From: Aeromonas lacus | GTDB taxonomy: Bacteria > Pseudomonadota > Gammaproteobacteria > Enterobacterales > Aeromonadaceae | Direction of reading: 5' to 3' | NCBI RefSeq assembly: GCF_000764665.1 | Contig: NZ_JRGM01000136.1 | Span: forward strand, 107,202-171,201 | DNA length: 64,000 nucleotides | Shown here: positions 38,819-47,381 of the stretch, in pieces | How positions within the stretch are numbered: the first letter of the stretch is position 1 | Layout: every line of letters starts with the position of its first letter | Translations under genes and position numbers: made by a program | Notes under the pieces: generated by a model | What the model saw: the letters and a program-made list of their open reading frames with translations, nothing else | Told to the model about the DNA's origin: nothing | Databases searched by the model: none

Positions 38819-39523
38819 ATGCGTGCATTGGTAACCGGTTGTGGCCGTCGGCTCGGGTTTTATCTCTGTGAACAGCTGGTGGCTGCGGGCTGGCAGGTGA
38901 CCGGCAGTTATCGCAGCGAGCGGCCGGAGCTGGCCAGACTGGCCGCGCTGGGGGTCGAGCTGGTGCAGGCCGATCTGGCGAGTGAAGAGCAGGTGGGTAA
39001 GTTGATCGACGTGCTGGCATCCCATCAGGATCTGGCGCTGGTGATCCACAACGCCTCGGCCTTCGAGCCGCAGGCTGCCGAGCCCGCGGCGCAGCTGGCC
39101 CAGTTTGATCAGTTCTACCGGGTGCACATGGCGGCCCCCTTCCAACTCAACTGGGCGTTGGCACCGCAACTGGCGAGCAATGCCAACGCCAGCATCATCC
39201 ACATCACCGATATCTATATCCATGCACCGGCCCCCCGTTTTGCCAGCTATGTGGCCACCAAGGCGGGAGCCCATTCGCTGGCCATGAGCTTTGCCCGCGA
39301 GCTGGCCCCGGCAATCCGGGTCAATACCATAGAGCCGGGCCCCATCCTGTTTCTCGACGAGCATGACGAGGCGTGGCGCCAGCAGGTGCTTGCGAAAACG
39401 CCGCTGGCGCGGGAGGGAGGGCTGGAGCCTATCTGGCAGGCGGTGCAGTTACTGATGGCGAACAGCTATATGACCGGGGCCAGCGTCAAGGTGGATGGCG
39501 GGCGAGCTCTGGCCGTGCTCTGA
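38819..39523 (+). CDS. folM: Dihydromonapterin/dihydrofolate reductase FolM (short-chain dehydrogenase)
   Basis: 234 residues. The NADP motif ALVTGCGRRLGFYLCEQL has the Arg-Arg typical of pteridine reductases. NASAF, the Tyr-Lys pair in SYVATKAGAHSLAM and the C-terminal ASVKVDGGRAL follow. It reduces dihydromonapterin to tetrahydromonapterin and weakly dihydrofolate. The ATG at 38819 has GGAGAGGGAGG. A FolK-like gene converges on it and overlaps by 75 bp, linking both to pterin chemistry. Confidence 0.88.
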   Translation: MRALVTGCGRRLGFYLCEQLVAAGWQVTGSYRSERPELARLAALGVELVQADLASEEQVGKLIDVLASHQDLALVIHNASAFEPQAAEPAAQLAQFDQFYRVHMAAPFQLNWALAPQLASNANASIIHITDIYIHAPAPRFASYVATKAGAHSLAMSFARELAPAIRVNTIEPGPILFLDEHDEAWRQQVLAKTPLAREGGLEPIWQAVQLLMANSYMTGASVKVDGGRALAVL

Positions 39524-40009
39524 TGGTATGCAAACCGTGGCTGGCTCCAGACCTATCGACTGGAGATGCACGGTTTTGCCCGAGCCGGCGGGTAGATGCA
39601 GTTGCAGCGCAACCTTGGGATCGTGCACCTCGCCGCGTCCGTAGAGTTCGGCCAGCAGCTCGATGAGGTAGGAGTCGACCTGCTCCGCAGCAAAGTCGCC
39701 GTTCGGGTTGCTGGCGAGAATGTCGATATCCAGCGGGCGGTCGTGCACCTTGCAGAGGGGATCGCTGCGGTCGCGGCCATGACCCACTTCCATCGCCACA
39801 AAGGCCTGCTTCAGGGCGGAGGCATCCAGTTCGCTCTCCAGGATCAGCAGACAGTTGAGAAAGTCATGGCTGGAGTGCATCCCCACCGGTTTGGTGCTGA
39901 TCACCGAGCTGGTCTGCAAACGGCCAAAACGGCTGGCCAGCTCCTCCAGCACCCGGGTGACATGACTGTTTGGGTCAAGATTGGAACCAATGCTACACAG
40001 ATAGAACAT
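39449..40009 (-). CDS. FolK-like pterin pyrophosphokinase paralogue
   Basis: 186 residues. The HPPK landmarks are present: CSIGSNLDPN near the N-terminus, TKPVGMHSSHDFLNCLLIL, GRDRSDPLCKVHDRPLDIDIL with the two Mg-binding Asp. After that the sequence departs from ordinary FolK, and the last 24 codons overlap folM in the opposite direction. The ATG at 40009 follows AAGGA. It may be a second HPPK acting on a monapterin-type substrate. Confidence 0.8.
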   Translation of the reverse strand: MFYLCSIGSNLDPNSHVTRVLEELASRFGRLQTSSVISTKPVGMHSSHDFLNCLLILESELDASALKQAFVAMEVGHGRDRSDPLCKVHDRPLDIDILASNPNGDFAAEQVDSYLIELLAELYGRGEVHDPKVALQLHLPAGSGKTVHLQSIGLEPATVCIPSEHGQSSPAIHLDAGPGHIAVRHQ

Positions 40010-40133
40010 GCTCACCATCCTTGGTTAGGGCTCATCTGAAATGTATACGCAGCTCACGGTTATCGGATTAACTATGGCGTAACATTGTTTTATCTATTGT
40101 GATCCGGCACTGATTGGCAGAAAGGAGGTTTGC

Positions 40134-40226
40134 ATGAGTGTTGAGCTGAAATGGGCGCTGTTGACCGCCTCGGGCGCGCTGGCGATGATCCTGACCATCT
40201 GTCTGGCTTCTGTCGCTTTGGCGTGA
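40134..40226 (+). CDS. ynhF: YnhF-type small membrane protein
   Basis: 30 residues, a single hydrophobic helix after MSVELKWALLTASG, closely resembling E. coli YnhF (MSTDLKFSLVTT...) in length and N-terminus. A near-perfect ribosome site (AAAGGAGG, 6 bases before ATG) and an intrinsic terminator 24 bp after the stop make it a well-supported stand-alone small gene. Function unknown; inner membrane. Confidence 0.82.
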   Translation: MSVELKWALLTASGALAMILTICLASVALA

Positions 40227-40249
40227 GTCCCCACAATCCAGATAATCCG

Positions 40250-40278
40250 AACCGGCCTGTTGGCCGGTTTTGTTTTTT
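40250..40278 (+). terminator. Terminator after ynhF
   Basis: AACCGGCC-TGTT-GGCCGGTT followed by TTGTTTTTT. Confidence 0.92.
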
Positions 40279-40329
40279 GGGCGCTGAGGGCTATGCTGGC
40301 GCACCGGTGAGAACGCAAGAGAAAAGACG

Positions 40330-41730
40330 ATGACCAAGGTTCGCCCACGCTCCCTGCTGCAGGTGGTATTGATAGGGTTTGTGCTGGTGTTGATGCCGCT
40401 CGGCGGCATGATCTGGCACAACACCAATGCCTTGACCCACCTGAGCCAGCTCACCAGCGACGAGATGGAACGGGCGATCAAGGATACCCGCCGCGCTACC
40501 CTGCTCACCGCCCAGGCGATCGATATCGAGCGCACCCTGCGCCGCTTTGCGGTGCTGGGGGATAGCCGCAGTCTGGCCAGTTACCGGTTGCAGCTTGAGG
40601 GGTATCACCGCCTGCTGGCGGAGCATCGCAACTCCCTGTCGGATCCCCAGCTCTATGGCGGCCTTGATGAGTTGCTCGCGCAATTTGGCTCGTTGCAGGA
40701 GGGGGGGCAGGCCAAAAAGGCGGTGGCGGGTGACATCCTCGACCAGTTCAATCGCTTGAGTCAGCAGCTCGAGGCGGGCACCCGCAGCCGGGTTGACGAG
40801 CAGATGGATCGGGTGCGTCTGGCCATCGATGCCCTGACCAAAGAGCTCTGGTGGGTCAGCGCTGTGGTGGCGGTGATCAGCCTGCTGCTGGTCTTTATCT
40901 TCACCTACCTGATCACCCATCCGGTACGACAAATTGAGTCGCGTATCTTGAGTCTGGGGGCGGGGGTAGAGCCGGATCCGCAGCCGGTGGATGGCCCCGC
41001 CGAACTGGTGCTGCTGGGGGAGCGGATCCTCTGGCTGCACGACAAACTCAAGGAGCTGGAGCTGCAAAAATACCAGTTCCTGCGCCATGTTTCCCACGAA
41101 CTGAAGACCCCGTTGGCGGTGCTGCGCGAGGGGTCGGATCTGCTCTGCGAGCAGCTGGTCGGGCCTTTGACTCCGGATCAGCTGGAGATCTGCCAGATGC
41201 TGGATGAGAACAGTCGCCGGCTGCAGACCCTGATCGAGCGCCTGCTCGATTTTAACCGCCTCACCCAGCAGGAGACGTTCGAACTGGAGCCGGTTCCCCT
41301 GTTGCCCATGCTGGCAGAACTTTCTGCCGAGTATCGGCTTGCATTGGAGTCCAAGCAGATCCGTGTACACTTGCCGACCGAACCGGTTACCTTGTGGGCA
41401 GAGCCCTACCGGTTGCGGTTGATCCTCGATAACCTCTTCTCCAACGCCGTCAGTTATGGTGCCCAGGGTGGCAATATCTGGATCCGCGCCGGAGCAGAGG
41501 AGCAGGCGAACTGGTTGGAGGTTGCCAATGAGGGGCCCGAGATCCCCGAGGCAGACCGGCTGCGTATTTTTGAACCCTTTGAGCAGGGCAGCACAGTGCG
41601 GCAAGGTGTCCTGAAAGGCTCTGGCATGGGGCTTTCCATCGCTCGCGAGTCTGCCTCCAGCCTGGGAGGGGAGTTGGTTCTGGTGAAGGATGAACAGGCA
41701 GATGTCTGCTTCAGGTTGACGTTGAAATGA
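40330..41730 (+). CDS. glrK: Sensor histidine kinase GlrK (QseE/YfhK)
   Basis: 466 residues. TM1 (about 10-30), a helical periplasmic region, TM2 (about 175-195) and HAMP precede HisKA with FLRHVSHELKTPLAVLREGS (phospho-His), then the ATPase domain NLFSNAVSYG and GSGMGLSIARESASSLGG. Order with yfhG and glrR is the same as in enterobacteria, where the system responds to envelope stress and controls the small RNA GlmY. It overlaps yfhG by 4 bp. Confidence 0.92.
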   Translation: MTKVRPRSLLQVVLIGFVLVLMPLGGMIWHNTNALTHLSQLTSDEMERAIKDTRRATLLTAQAIDIERTLRRFAVLGDSRSLASYRLQLEGYHRLLAEHRNSLSDPQLYGGLDELLAQFGSLQEGGQAKKAVAGDILDQFNRLSQQLEAGTRSRVDEQMDRVRLAIDALTKELWWVSAVVAVISLLLVFIFTYLITHPVRQIESRILSLGAGVEPDPQPVDGPAELVLLGERILWLHDKLKELELQKYQFLRHVSHELKTPLAVLREGSDLLCEQLVGPLTPDQLEICQMLDENSRRLQTLIERLLDFNRLTQQETFELEPVPLLPMLAELSAEYRLALESKQIRVHLPTEPVTLWAEPYRLRLILDNLFSNAVSYGAQGGNIWIRAGAEEQANWLEVANEGPEIPEADRLRIFEPFEQGSTVRQGVLKGSGMGLSIARESASSLGGELVLVKDEQADVCFRLTLK

Positions 41731-42254
41731 GGTCTATGAAAATACAGCGCGTATTTCCAGCCCTGCTAGCCGGGCTGCTCGCGGGTTGCTCCTGGCTGCC
41801 GCCGCAGGCACAGCAGGAGTCCTCCGATATCGCTTTTGCCAAGCGAATGGAGTTTGCCAATAAGGAGATGCAGGTGCGTCTGCAATACTCCGACTGGTTG
41901 CTGGCCAGCCATCCCCAGCAGCGGGTGCAGGAGCGTCAGCGTCTCAAGGGGGCCGACGATCTGGAGAGCCGGGTCAGTCTGGCGATGGTGGATTCCCACC
42001 CCGCCGAATCGGTGGCCAATCGTACCGCCGGTCTGGCGCGTCTGAAGAAGATGCTGCCAGAACTGGGTCTCGATGCGCAGGCCTTTTTGCGCAGCTGGAT
42101 CGCCCTCGGCGAACAGCTGCTGGCTCGCGACAGCCGGCGCGATGACCAGAGTCAGGAGATCCAGCGGCTGCGCCGCCAGATCGAACAGCTCTCAGCCATC
42201 GATGAACAGCTGAATCAGCGCAAACTGAACGAGCATCGTGAGGTAGTACCATGA
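41727..42254 (+). CDS. yfhG: Outer-membrane lipoprotein YfhG (QseG)
   Basis: 175 residues. The lipobox LLAGC is followed by a mostly helical domain and a C-terminal coiled coil (QEIQRLRRQIEQLSAIDEQLNQ). In E. coli it touches the kinase from the outer membrane. The ATG at 41727 overlaps the glrK stop (ATGA); the ATG at 41736 is an alternative. It overlaps glrR by 4 bp. Confidence 0.85.
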   Translation: MRSMKIQRVFPALLAGLLAGCSWLPPQAQQESSDIAFAKRMEFANKEMQVRLQYSDWLLASHPQQRVQERQRLKGADDLESRVSLAMVDSHPAESVANRTAGLARLKKMLPELGLDAQAFLRSWIALGEQLLARDSRRDDQSQEIQRLRRQIEQLSAIDEQLNQRKLNEHREVVP

Positions 42255-43531
42255 GCCGGATCCTGCTGGTGGATGACGATGCCAGCCTGCTCAAACTGAT
42301 GAGCATGCGGCTGCGCAGTCAGGGTTATGAAGTGGATACCGCCGACAGTGCGGAAGGGGCCCTCGACCGGCTGCGTCAGCAGCGGGCCGATCTGGTGCTG
42401 AGCGATCTGCGGATGGCCGGTATGGACGGCCTGGCGCTGTTCGAGCGGATCCAGGCCCAGTGGCTCGGCTTGCCGGTCATCATCATGACCGCCCACGGCA
42501 CCATACCCGATGCCATTCAGGCGACCCGTTCCGGGGTGTTCAGCTTTCTGACCAAGCCCATCGACAAGGATGAGCTGCTGGCCACCATAGAGCAGGCCCT
42601 CAGCCTGACCCGCCCGAAACAGCAGCTGGAGTGGCAGTCGCTGATCCTGACCCGCAATCCCCAGCTGGAGCAGCTGCTGATCCAGGCGCACAGCATCGCC
42701 ACCATGGAGGTGCCCGTGTTGATCATGGGGCCGTCCGGTTCCGGTAAAGGGGCGATGGCGCAGGCGCTCTATCAGGCGAGCCAGCGGCGTGATCGGCCGT
42801 TGCACACTATCAACTGTGCCGCCATTCCCTGGGCGGCCCTCGACCTGCAGTTGTTCGGGGAGGATGGGCACTCGGGTCTGTTCGAACAGGCCAAGGGAGC
42901 GACCCTGTTTCTCGACGAGATCGGCAGCCTGTCGGAGTCGCTGCAGGCCAAGCTGCTGCAGGTGATGGAGGAGTATGGTCAGGGCACCCCGGAGGTGCGG
43001 GTGCTCAGCTCCAGCCATCAGGATCTGGTCAGGGCGATGGAGGAGGGGCGCTTTCGCGAAGATCTCTTCTACCGCCTCAACGTCGCCAATATTACCCTGC
43101 CATCCCTCAGCGCCCGCAGCGAGGATATTCCCCTGCTGGCCCGTCAGGCCCTCGATGACTACCGCAGTCGCAACAGTGACTGCGCTGCCATGGGGTTTTC
43201 ACCCGAGGCGCTGGCCATGCTGGCGGCGGCGGCCTGGCCCGGCAACGTGCGCCAGCTCTGCAATGTGGTGGAGCAGCTGGCCAGCCTCTGCTGCAGCCCG
43301 GTGATCGGGGTATCCATGGTGGAGTCTGCCCTGAGCGGTGGTGGTGGTGGCATCCCCTCGTTCAACGAGGCGCGGGCCGAGTTCGAGAAGGAGTATCTGA
43401 TCCGGCTGCTGCGCACCACCGAGGGCAACGTGACTCTGGCGGCCAATATGGCGGGGAGGAACCGTACCGATTTCTACAAGCTATTGAATCGACACGGCAT
43501 CGAGGCGGCAAACTTCAAGTCGAAAGGGTAA
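42251..43531 (+). CDS. glrR: Response regulator GlrR with AAA+ domain lacking the GAFTGA loop
   Basis: 426 residues. Receiver 1-120 (phospho-Asp52 in VLSDLRMAG, Lys102). AAA+ domain 130-360 with Walker A GPSGSGKG (160-167; the usual residue after Lys is Glu/Ser/Thr) and Walker B ATLFLDEIG. The helix-turn-helix is GNVTLAANMAGRNRTDFYK. Where family members read ELFGH-KGAFTGA, this protein reads LFGEDGHSGLFEQA (201-214), so the sigma54-contacting loop is absent. A further short gap precedes VRVLSSSHQDL. It may act without sigma54. Confidence 0.9.
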   Translation: MSRILLVDDDASLLKLMSMRLRSQGYEVDTADSAEGALDRLRQQRADLVLSDLRMAGMDGLALFERIQAQWLGLPVIIMTAHGTIPDAIQATRSGVFSFLTKPIDKDELLATIEQALSLTRPKQQLEWQSLILTRNPQLEQLLIQAHSIATMEVPVLIMGPSGSGKGAMAQALYQASQRRDRPLHTINCAAIPWAALDLQLFGEDGHSGLFEQAKGATLFLDEIGSLSESLQAKLLQVMEEYGQGTPEVRVLSSSHQDLVRAMEEGRFREDLFYRLNVANITLPSLSARSEDIPLLARQALDDYRSRNSDCAAMGFSPEALAMLAAAAWPGNVRQLCNVVEQLASLCCSPVIGVSMVESALSGGGGGIPSFNEARAEFEKEYLIRLLRTTEGNVTLAANMAGRNRTDFYKLLNRHGIEAANFKSKG

Positions 43532-43537
43532 CGCTGT

Positions 43538-43570
43538 GCGAAACGGCCCTGAATGAGAGGGCCGCTTCGC
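43538..43570. terminator. Bidirectional hairpin between glrR and the DUF1097 gene
   Basis: GCGAAACGGCCCT / AGGGCCGCTTCGC with one mismatch and a 7-base loop. The T-run is weak. Confidence 0.6.
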
Positions 43571-43582
43571 AGTGGATGTCGC

Positions 43583-44065
43583 TCAGGCGGGGTCGGTGAC
43601 GCCATCCGCGTTGCGGGGCTTCAGGGTCTTTTGGGAGAACCAGAGGCCGCTCGCCTTCATCAGATAACCGAACAGGGCACCTACCACCAGCGAGGGCAGC
43701 ACCAGCCGCCACTCGCCCGCCGCCCCGAAGGTGGCGCAGCAGCCGGCAAAGGTGCCGGGAATATAGCCAAGCCACTGCTGCTTGGCCTGTACGCACATCA
43801 GGGTCGCCACCACACCCGTCATCACATAACCCGCCACGCCGGCACCCCACAGGTCACCGCCATGGATCAGCAGCAGCGCCCACAACATGCCGCTGGTGTT
43901 GCAGAAGATGGTCTGCAACAGCGCCTTGTAACCGCCGCTGGAGGCGAAGTAGCTGGTGCAGCCGAGGAAGCCGACCCAGGAGAGCAGACCGAGCGCGACG
44001 GCCAGCCAGCCCCATACGGCGGAGAGAATACCTGTGGTGATAGCGATGGCGATCAGTGGGCTCAT
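43583..44065 (-). CDS. DUF1097 inner-membrane protein (YcdZ-like)
   Basis: 160 residues with five membrane helices. It begins MSPLIAIAITTGILSAVWGW and carries LLSWVGFLGCTSYFA and IPGTFAGCCATFGA, very like E. coli YcdZ. Function unknown. Convergent with glrR. Its upstream region contains a CRP-like site shared with the small ORF/msrPQ side. Confidence 0.85.
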   Translation of the reverse strand: MSPLIAIAITTGILSAVWGWLAVALGLLSWVGFLGCTSYFASSGGYKALLQTIFCNTSGMLWALLLIHGGDLWGAGVAGYVMTGVVATLMCVQAKQQWLGYIPGTFAGCCATFGAAGEWRLVLPSLVVGALFGYLMKASGLWFSQKTLKPRNADGVTDPA

Positions 44066-44145
44066 GGCGTGACTCTTCAGTTGGCTTCACGAAAACGGGC
44101 AGCCTACCCCTGGCAATCGGGGCGGCAAGCGGGGGCGGAATTGTG

Positions 44146-44161
44146 TGTGATCTCCATCACC
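44146..44161. promoter_or_regulatory. CRP-type site in the DUF1097/msrP divergent region
   Basis: TGTGATCTCCATCACC fits TGTGA-N6-TCACA with one mismatch in the right arm. It lies 81 bp upstream of the DUF1097 start and 107 bp upstream of the 31-codon ORF. Confidence 0.5.
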
Positions 44162-44267
44162 TTTTTCAACTCAGGAATACGCTTGCGCTCGCGAAAAAAA
44201 TTCATTGGTGACCGGCCAAACCCTCGACCATAGTTAGAGGCCCTGTCCTGCTCATGGAGTGAGTCTG

Positions 44268-44363
44268 ATGGTGCCAAATGTGATCGTTCCCCTGCTGGTA
44301 TTCGTAGTGCTGTTTCTGGTCGGAACCATGGCCAAGGCGCTGCCCCTGTACCACCTCATGTAA
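44268..44363 (+). CDS. Putative 31-residue membrane miniprotein upstream of msrP
   Basis: MVPNVIVPLLVFVVLFLVG opens a 31-residue frame that is one hydrophobic helix with a short polar tail ending LYHLM. GGAGTGAG precedes the ATG at suitable spacing, and the gene lies 71 bp before msrP on the same strand. I do not recognise a family. The length, hydrophobicity and ribosome site suggest a real small gene, possibly co-transcribed with msrPQ. Confidence 0.5.
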   Translation: MVPNVIVPLLVFVVLFLVGTMAKALPLYHLM

Positions 44364-44434
44364 TCCGGTGTGAAATAAAAATCTGCCGGGGCGGGTCTTA
44401 TCTCTGTCGCCTCTAACTGCCCCGGGAGTTTTTC

Positions 44435-45429
<995 letters not shown>

Positions 45430-45439
<10 letters not shown>

Positions 45440-46056
45440 AACTGAAAGCCTCACATATCAGCGGCTTGCGGGCGCTGGTGCATCTGGGTTCCCTCGGCTT
45501 TCTACTCTGGCTGGGGTACGCCCTGCCGGCCGGTCTGCTGGGGGGCGACCCCGTGCCCGAGCTTATCCACTACCTCGGCAAGGGGGCTCTCAACCTGCTG
45601 CTGCTCACCCTGTTGGTCTCGCCGCTGGCCAAACGCTGGCGGCAGGGGCAGCTCATCAAGCTGCGCCGCCCCCTCGGGCTCTGGTGCATGGTCTGGGCGC
45701 AGCTCCACTTCATGGTGTGGCTGGGGCTGGATCTGCAGTTTGACTGGGGGCTGATTGGTGGCGAGCTGGTCAAGCGCCGCTATATCGTGGTGGGGATGGT
45801 GGCGCTGCTGCTGTTGCTGGCGCTGGGTATCACTTCGCTGCCTGTATTGCAGCGGCGGATGGGGGCGGGGTGGCAGAAGTTGCACAACTGGGTTTATGCG
45901 GTAGCCCTGCTGGTGCCGGTGCACTACTGGTGGTCGCTCAAGAGCGGTTGGCTGGAGCCGCTTATCTACCTGCTGCTGGCCTGCGCCCTGCTCTGGCCGA
46001 GACGGGAGAAGCTGCTGCGCCCCTGGCGCCTGCGCTGGAAAGCAAAAGAGGCCTAA
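45430..46056 (+). CDS. msrQ: Haem-binding membrane subunit MsrQ (YedZ)
   Basis: 208 residues with six membrane helices of the ferric-reductase-like fold. Likely haem His residues are in [21 protein letters not shown] and VHYWWSLK. It passes quinone electrons to MsrP. The ATG at 45430 lies inside the msrP end. The frame is open much further upstream, but that is the msrP shadow. Confidence 0.93.
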
Positions 46057-46073
46057 TCGGCCTCTTGTTTTTT
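46046..46073 (+). terminator. msrQ terminator embedded in the gene ends
   Basis: AAGAGGCC / GGCCTCTT around TAATC, followed by GTTTTTT. The stem includes the msrQ stop codon and the convergent PepSY stop. Confidence 0.85.
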
Positions 46074-46295
46074 GATCTCGCCAGTGTAGGCATCGACGAT
46101 GAGATGTACCTTTTCATTCTGGCGATCGAGGGTTTTGACCTCGAATTTGTCCCCTTCCAGCTCCACTTCGCGAATGTCGTGATACCCTTGCGCCAGCAAC
46201 AGTTTGACCAGCCCGGCCATGTCGAGGCGGTTTTGGGCAGCCCAGCTTGAGGCGCTCAGCAGGCAGAGGATCAGCAGGAAACTGCGCGGGATCAT
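46053..46295 (-). CDS. Small secreted PepSY-domain protein
   Basis: 80 residues from the ATG at 46295 (an ATG at 46301 is the alternative). The signal peptide ends near SASSWAA. One PepSY repeat follows: LVKLLLAQGYHDIREVELEGDKFEVKT...VDAYTGEI. Such proteins occur beside two-component systems and haem membrane proteins. Convergent with msrQ and overlapping its stop; divergent from the related gene at 46365. Confidence 0.8.
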   Translation of the reverse strand: MIPRSFLLILCLLSASSWAAQNRLDMAGLVKLLLAQGYHDIREVELEGDKFEVKTLDRQNEKVHLIVDAYTGEIKKQEAD

Positions 46296-46364
46296 ATTCA
46301 TTCCGGATTCATGGCTGGCAGACTATAAACGCCATTATGTTAGGTTTTTGGAGATGAATCATCC

Positions 46365-46703
46365 ATGAATAGAGCGCTCCCTCTGATCGGGTTGTTGTTG
46401 CCAGTGCTGGCGCAGGCGCTGACGCCTGACGAAGCCCTGTTGCAGCAAGCTGTCCATGAGGGACGGGTTCGGCCCTTCCACGAAATGATGGAGGTGGCAT
46501 CCAGATTGCCGGTGCGGGTTCTGCGGGTCGATCTGGGGGAAGAGGATGGTATCTGGCTCTATGAACTGCGCGTGATCGATCGGGAGAACAGCGTGCTCAA
46601 GGTGGCCTATCGGGCCGACAACCTGGAGATGGTGTGGGCCAAGGGCCACCATCTGGAGCGGCTGTTTGAGCCACCCAAGCCCCCGGTCGAGGATGATGAG
46701 TAA
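46365..46703 (+). CDS. Secreted PepSY-like protein heading a two-component operon
   Basis: 112 residues. The signal peptide ends near LAQA. Then come ALLQQAVHEGRVRPFHEMM, VRVLRVDLGEEDGIWLYELRVID and LKVAYRADNLEMV, the PepSY-type pattern, and an acidic Pro-rich tail. The ribosome site is GGAG. It lies 21 bp before the response regulator, suggesting a periplasmic input or accessory of the kinase. Confidence 0.75.
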   Translation: MNRALPLIGLLLPVLAQALTPDEALLQQAVHEGRVRPFHEMMEVASRLPVRVLRVDLGEEDGIWLYELRVIDRENSVLKVAYRADNLEMVWAKGHHLERLFEPPKPPVEDDE

Positions 46704-46724
46704 CCTCTGTTTGGAAGCCTGTTC

Positions 46725-47381
46725 ATGCGAATTCTGATTGTTGAAGACGAAAAAATTCTGGCCGGCCAGCTGGCTGAACAGCTGCGCCTCTCCGGCTTTG
46801 TCACCGACCTCTGCCACGATGGCAACGAGGCCGGTTTTCTCGGCGAGACCGAGCCCTACGACGCCATCATTCTCGACCTCGGCCTGCCGGGGCGCGATGG
46901 CCTGAGCGTGCTGAAGGAGTGGCGCAGCAAGGGGATCGATACCCCGGTGCTGGTGCTGACCGCCCGTGGCCAGCTGCACGAGAAGATCGAGGGGCTCAAC
47001 GCCGGTGCCGACGACTACCTCACCAAGCCGTTCCAGGTTGCCGAGCTGGTGGCGCGAGTGCATGCGCTGGTGCGCCGTGCGGCGGGCAACGCCAGCTCCA
47101 TTCTGGAGATCGGCGGAGTGCGCCTCGACATGGCGGCATCGCAGGTGTGGTACGAAGGGACCCCCATCAAGCTGACTGCCCACGAGTTCCGGGTGCTGGG
47201 TTACCTGATGCAGCACAGGGGCAAGGTGGTGTCGCGCAGCGAGCTGATCGACCACATCTACGCTCAGGATTTTGACCGCGACTCCAACACCGTCGAGGTG
47301 TTCATCGGCCGGATCCGCAAGAAGACCAATCCAGACCTGATTGAGACAGTGCGCGGCCTCGGGTACCGGATCAACGAATGA
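46725..47381 (+). CDS. OmpR/PhoP-family response regulator
   Basis: 218 residues. Receiver with phospho-Asp51 (AIILDLGLPGRDG) and Lys in DDYLTKPFQ; C-terminal winged helix (IKLTAHEFRVLGYLMQHRGK...TVEVFIGRIRKK). It resembles PhoP/QseB-type regulators. It overlaps the kinase by 4 bp. Confidence 0.9.
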   Translation: MRILIVEDEKILAGQLAEQLRLSGFVTDLCHDGNEAGFLGETEPYDAIILDLGLPGRDGLSVLKEWRSKGIDTPVLVLTARGQLHEKIEGLNAGADDYLTKPFQVAELVARVHALVRRAAGNASSILEIGGVRLDMAASQVWYEGTPIKLTAHEFRVLGYLMQHRGKVVSRSELIDHIYAQDFDRDSNTVEVFIGRIRKKTNPDLIETVRGLGYRINE

